Positions 5,994 through 7,135 of a stretch of DNA of 7,135 bases are shown piece after piece. Below the pieces are notes generated by a model, which saw only the letters and a program-made list of their open reading frames with translations, did not search any database and was not told the origin of the DNA. Position 1 is the first letter of the stretch; each line of letters starts with the position of its first letter. The DNA is taken from assembly GCA_024643585.1 (NCBI GenBank), contig JAHEMP010000118.1:1-7135 (forward strand), read 5' to 3'. Source of the stretch: Crocinitomicaceae bacterium. Its GTDB lineage: Bacteria; Bacteroidota; Bacteroidia; Flavobacteriales_D; Crocinitomicaceae. The position numbers and the translations under genes were made by a program.

Positions 5994-7135
5994 TTATTTC
6001 TTTCTAAAGAAAATCTTAATTGGAACTCCCTGAAAATTGAATTTTTCACGCATCCTATTCTCCAAAAATCGCTTGTAGCTATCCGGAATGTATTGCGGTA
6101 AATTACAGAAAAAGGCGAAGGCCGGGGCATGCGTCGGTAATTGAGTTACAAATTTAATTTTCACATATTTCCCTTTTAACGCTGGAGGCGGGAAAGCCGT
6201 AATTAAATCCAACATGACATCGTTCAACTCAGAAGTTGGGATTTTTTGAATTCTGTTTTCATATACTTCCATGGCCTTTTCTAAAGCTTTATGGATACGC
6301 TGTTTGTTGATTACAGAGGTGAAAATTATAGGCACATCCGTGAAAGGAGCCAATTGTTCAATTAGTTTTTCTTCATATGCCAACATGGTTTTGTGGTCTT
6401 TTTCCACCTTATCCCATTTGTTGACCAATACAACAACTCCTTTGGAATTTTTCTCTGCCATGTAATAAATCTGCAAATCTTGTTTTTGCAAACCCTCTTC
6501 AGCATCTATCATGAAAATACATACATCTGAATTTTCAATTGCATTAATCGACCGTAAAACAGAGTAATATTCTATGTCTTCATGGACTTTCGCTTTCTTA
6601 CGAATTCCTGCAGTATCAATTAAAACAAAATCAAACCCGAAAGCGTTGTATCTTGTATTTACTGTATCTCTTGTTGTTCCTGAAATATCTGTTACAATAT
6701 TTCCTTCTTTTCCAGTTAATGCATTGACCAAAGAAGATTTGCCCACATTTGGTTTCCCAATTACAGCTATTTTGGGTAAATCATCCTCAATCCGACTGGA
6801 CGTATCTTCGGGGTCAAATTCTTTAACCATATCGTCCAACAATTCACCAGTACCACTGCCATTTGTTGCGGACATGTCGTACACATCTCCTAAGCCTAAT
6901 TGGTAAAATTCTGATGAAAGACCAAATCGGTCTGCGCTATCTACTTTATTGGCAACGATGTAGACTTTCTTTTTGCTCTTGCGCAACATTTTGGCTACTA
7001 CTTCATCCAAATCAAGGATTCCGGCCATAACGTCCACGACGAATATTATTACTTTCGCCTCATCGATAGCGATTTCAACTTGTTTCCGTATTTCGCCTTC
7101 AAAAATATCGTCAGATCCACTAATATATCCTCCTG
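5994..7135 (-). CDS. der: GTPase Der (EngA), N-terminus cut by the window edge
   Basis: Der carries two tandem GTPase domains and a KH-like domain and is needed for 50S ribosomal subunit maturation. The frame is open to the right edge and codes for 379 visible residues; about 60 residues with the first P-loop are outside. Counting from the first whole codon: GGYISGS (1-7) follows the first domain's G3 region; NKVD (62-65) is its G4. The second domain has GKPNVGKSS (126-134, G1), SGTTRDT (151-157, G2), DTAG (173-176, G3) and NKWD (238-241, G4). The KH-like domain fills about 295-379 and ends in a basic FFRKK. The reading passes through a GTG at 7037 that is not the start: the upstream residues are typical Der. 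Its stop lies 57 nt before ppx. Confidence 0.97.
   Translation of the reverse strand, partial: GGYISGSDDIFEGEIRKQVEIAIDEAKVIIFVVDVMAGILDLDEVVAKMLRKSKKKVYIVANKVDSADRFGLSSEFYQLGLGDVYDMSATNGSGTGELLDDMVKEFDPEDTSSRIEDDLPKIAVIGKPNVGKSSLVNALTGKEGNIVTDISGTTRDTVNTRYNAFGFDFVLIDTAGIRKKAKVHEDIEYYSVLRSINAIENSDVCIFMIDAEEGLQKQDLQIYYMAEKNSKGVVVLVNKWDKVEKDHKTMLAYEEKLIEQLAPFTDVPIIFTSVINKQRIHKALEKAMEVYENRIQKIPTSELNDVMLDLITAFPPPALKGKYVKIKFVTQLPTHAPAFAFFCNLPQYIPDSYKRFLENRMREKFNFQGVPIKIFFRKK

Noticed and set aside
6271..6906. Plus-strand frames opposite der (6271-6465, 6574-6906), and similar ones opposite pyrF and ppx (4651-4980, 5548-5748, 5848-6033).
   Set aside because: All lie antisense to strongly conserved genes and look like composition-driven shadows.
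6939..7037. A start for the GTPase gene at the GTG at 7037.
   Set aside because: The frame upstream of it is open to the window edge and codes for typical Der first-domain sequence (GGYISGSDDIFEGEI), so the gene simply continues outside.
1..7135. CRISPR arrays, insertion sequences, tRNA/rRNA genes, toxin-antitoxin or defence systems.
   Set aside because: No spaced direct repeats, transposase-like frames, terminal inverted repeats, tRNA cloverleaf sequences or recognisable defence domains were seen.

Overview
The window reads as an ordinary, gene-dense, AT-rich chromosomal segment from a member of the Bacteroidota, most likely Flavobacteriales. This rests on: start codons preceded by AT-rich leaders with no Shine-Dalgarno; a signal peptide ending in the lineage's typical 'KAQ-S' style; a short TonB-type protein with the Bacteroidota form of the C-terminal domain; a type 2 PyrF; and -7 elements of the TAnnTTTG type. 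I cannot name the genus.

Layout, left to right. (1) Positions 1-994, minus strand: a two-gene unit. A small two-helix membrane protein (674-994) overlaps by 14 nt the start of a large exported protein that runs off the left edge (1-687). The visible N-terminus resembles the Bacteroidota alpha-2-macroglobulin/MG2 family. (2) Positions 995-1231: a divergent intergenic region with a UUCG-loop hairpin, a dyad, and a sigma-54-like -24/-12 element pointing right. (3) Positions 1232-1954, plus strand: an orphan TonB C-terminal-domain protein, ending in a strong bidirectional terminator shared with (4). (4) Positions 2039-3436, minus strand: class II fumarase FumC. (5) Positions 3504-3671, plus strand: a 55-residue membrane miniprotein, divergent from fumC, with its own terminator. 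(6) Positions 3773-4165, plus strand: a 130-residue four-helix membrane protein of unknown function. (7) Positions 4231-7135, minus strand: the cluster der-ppx-pyrF. Der enters from the right edge without its first ~60 residues, ppx follows after a 57-nt gap with a TTG start, and pyrF overlaps ppx by ATGA.

Functionally the window mixes central metabolism (fumarate hydration, last step of UMP synthesis), ribosome assembly (Der), polyphosphate/(p)ppGpp-type phosphate metabolism (Ppx/GppA) and cell-envelope proteins (TonB-like, A2M-like, three unknown membrane proteins). No RNA genes, mobile elements, CRISPR arrays, defence genes or signs of horizontal transfer were seen. I found no convincing undescribed system. 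The items most worth a second look are the sigma-54-like promoter of the TonB-type gene, the 55-residue miniprotein, and the translationally overlapped small membrane protein / A2M-like pair.
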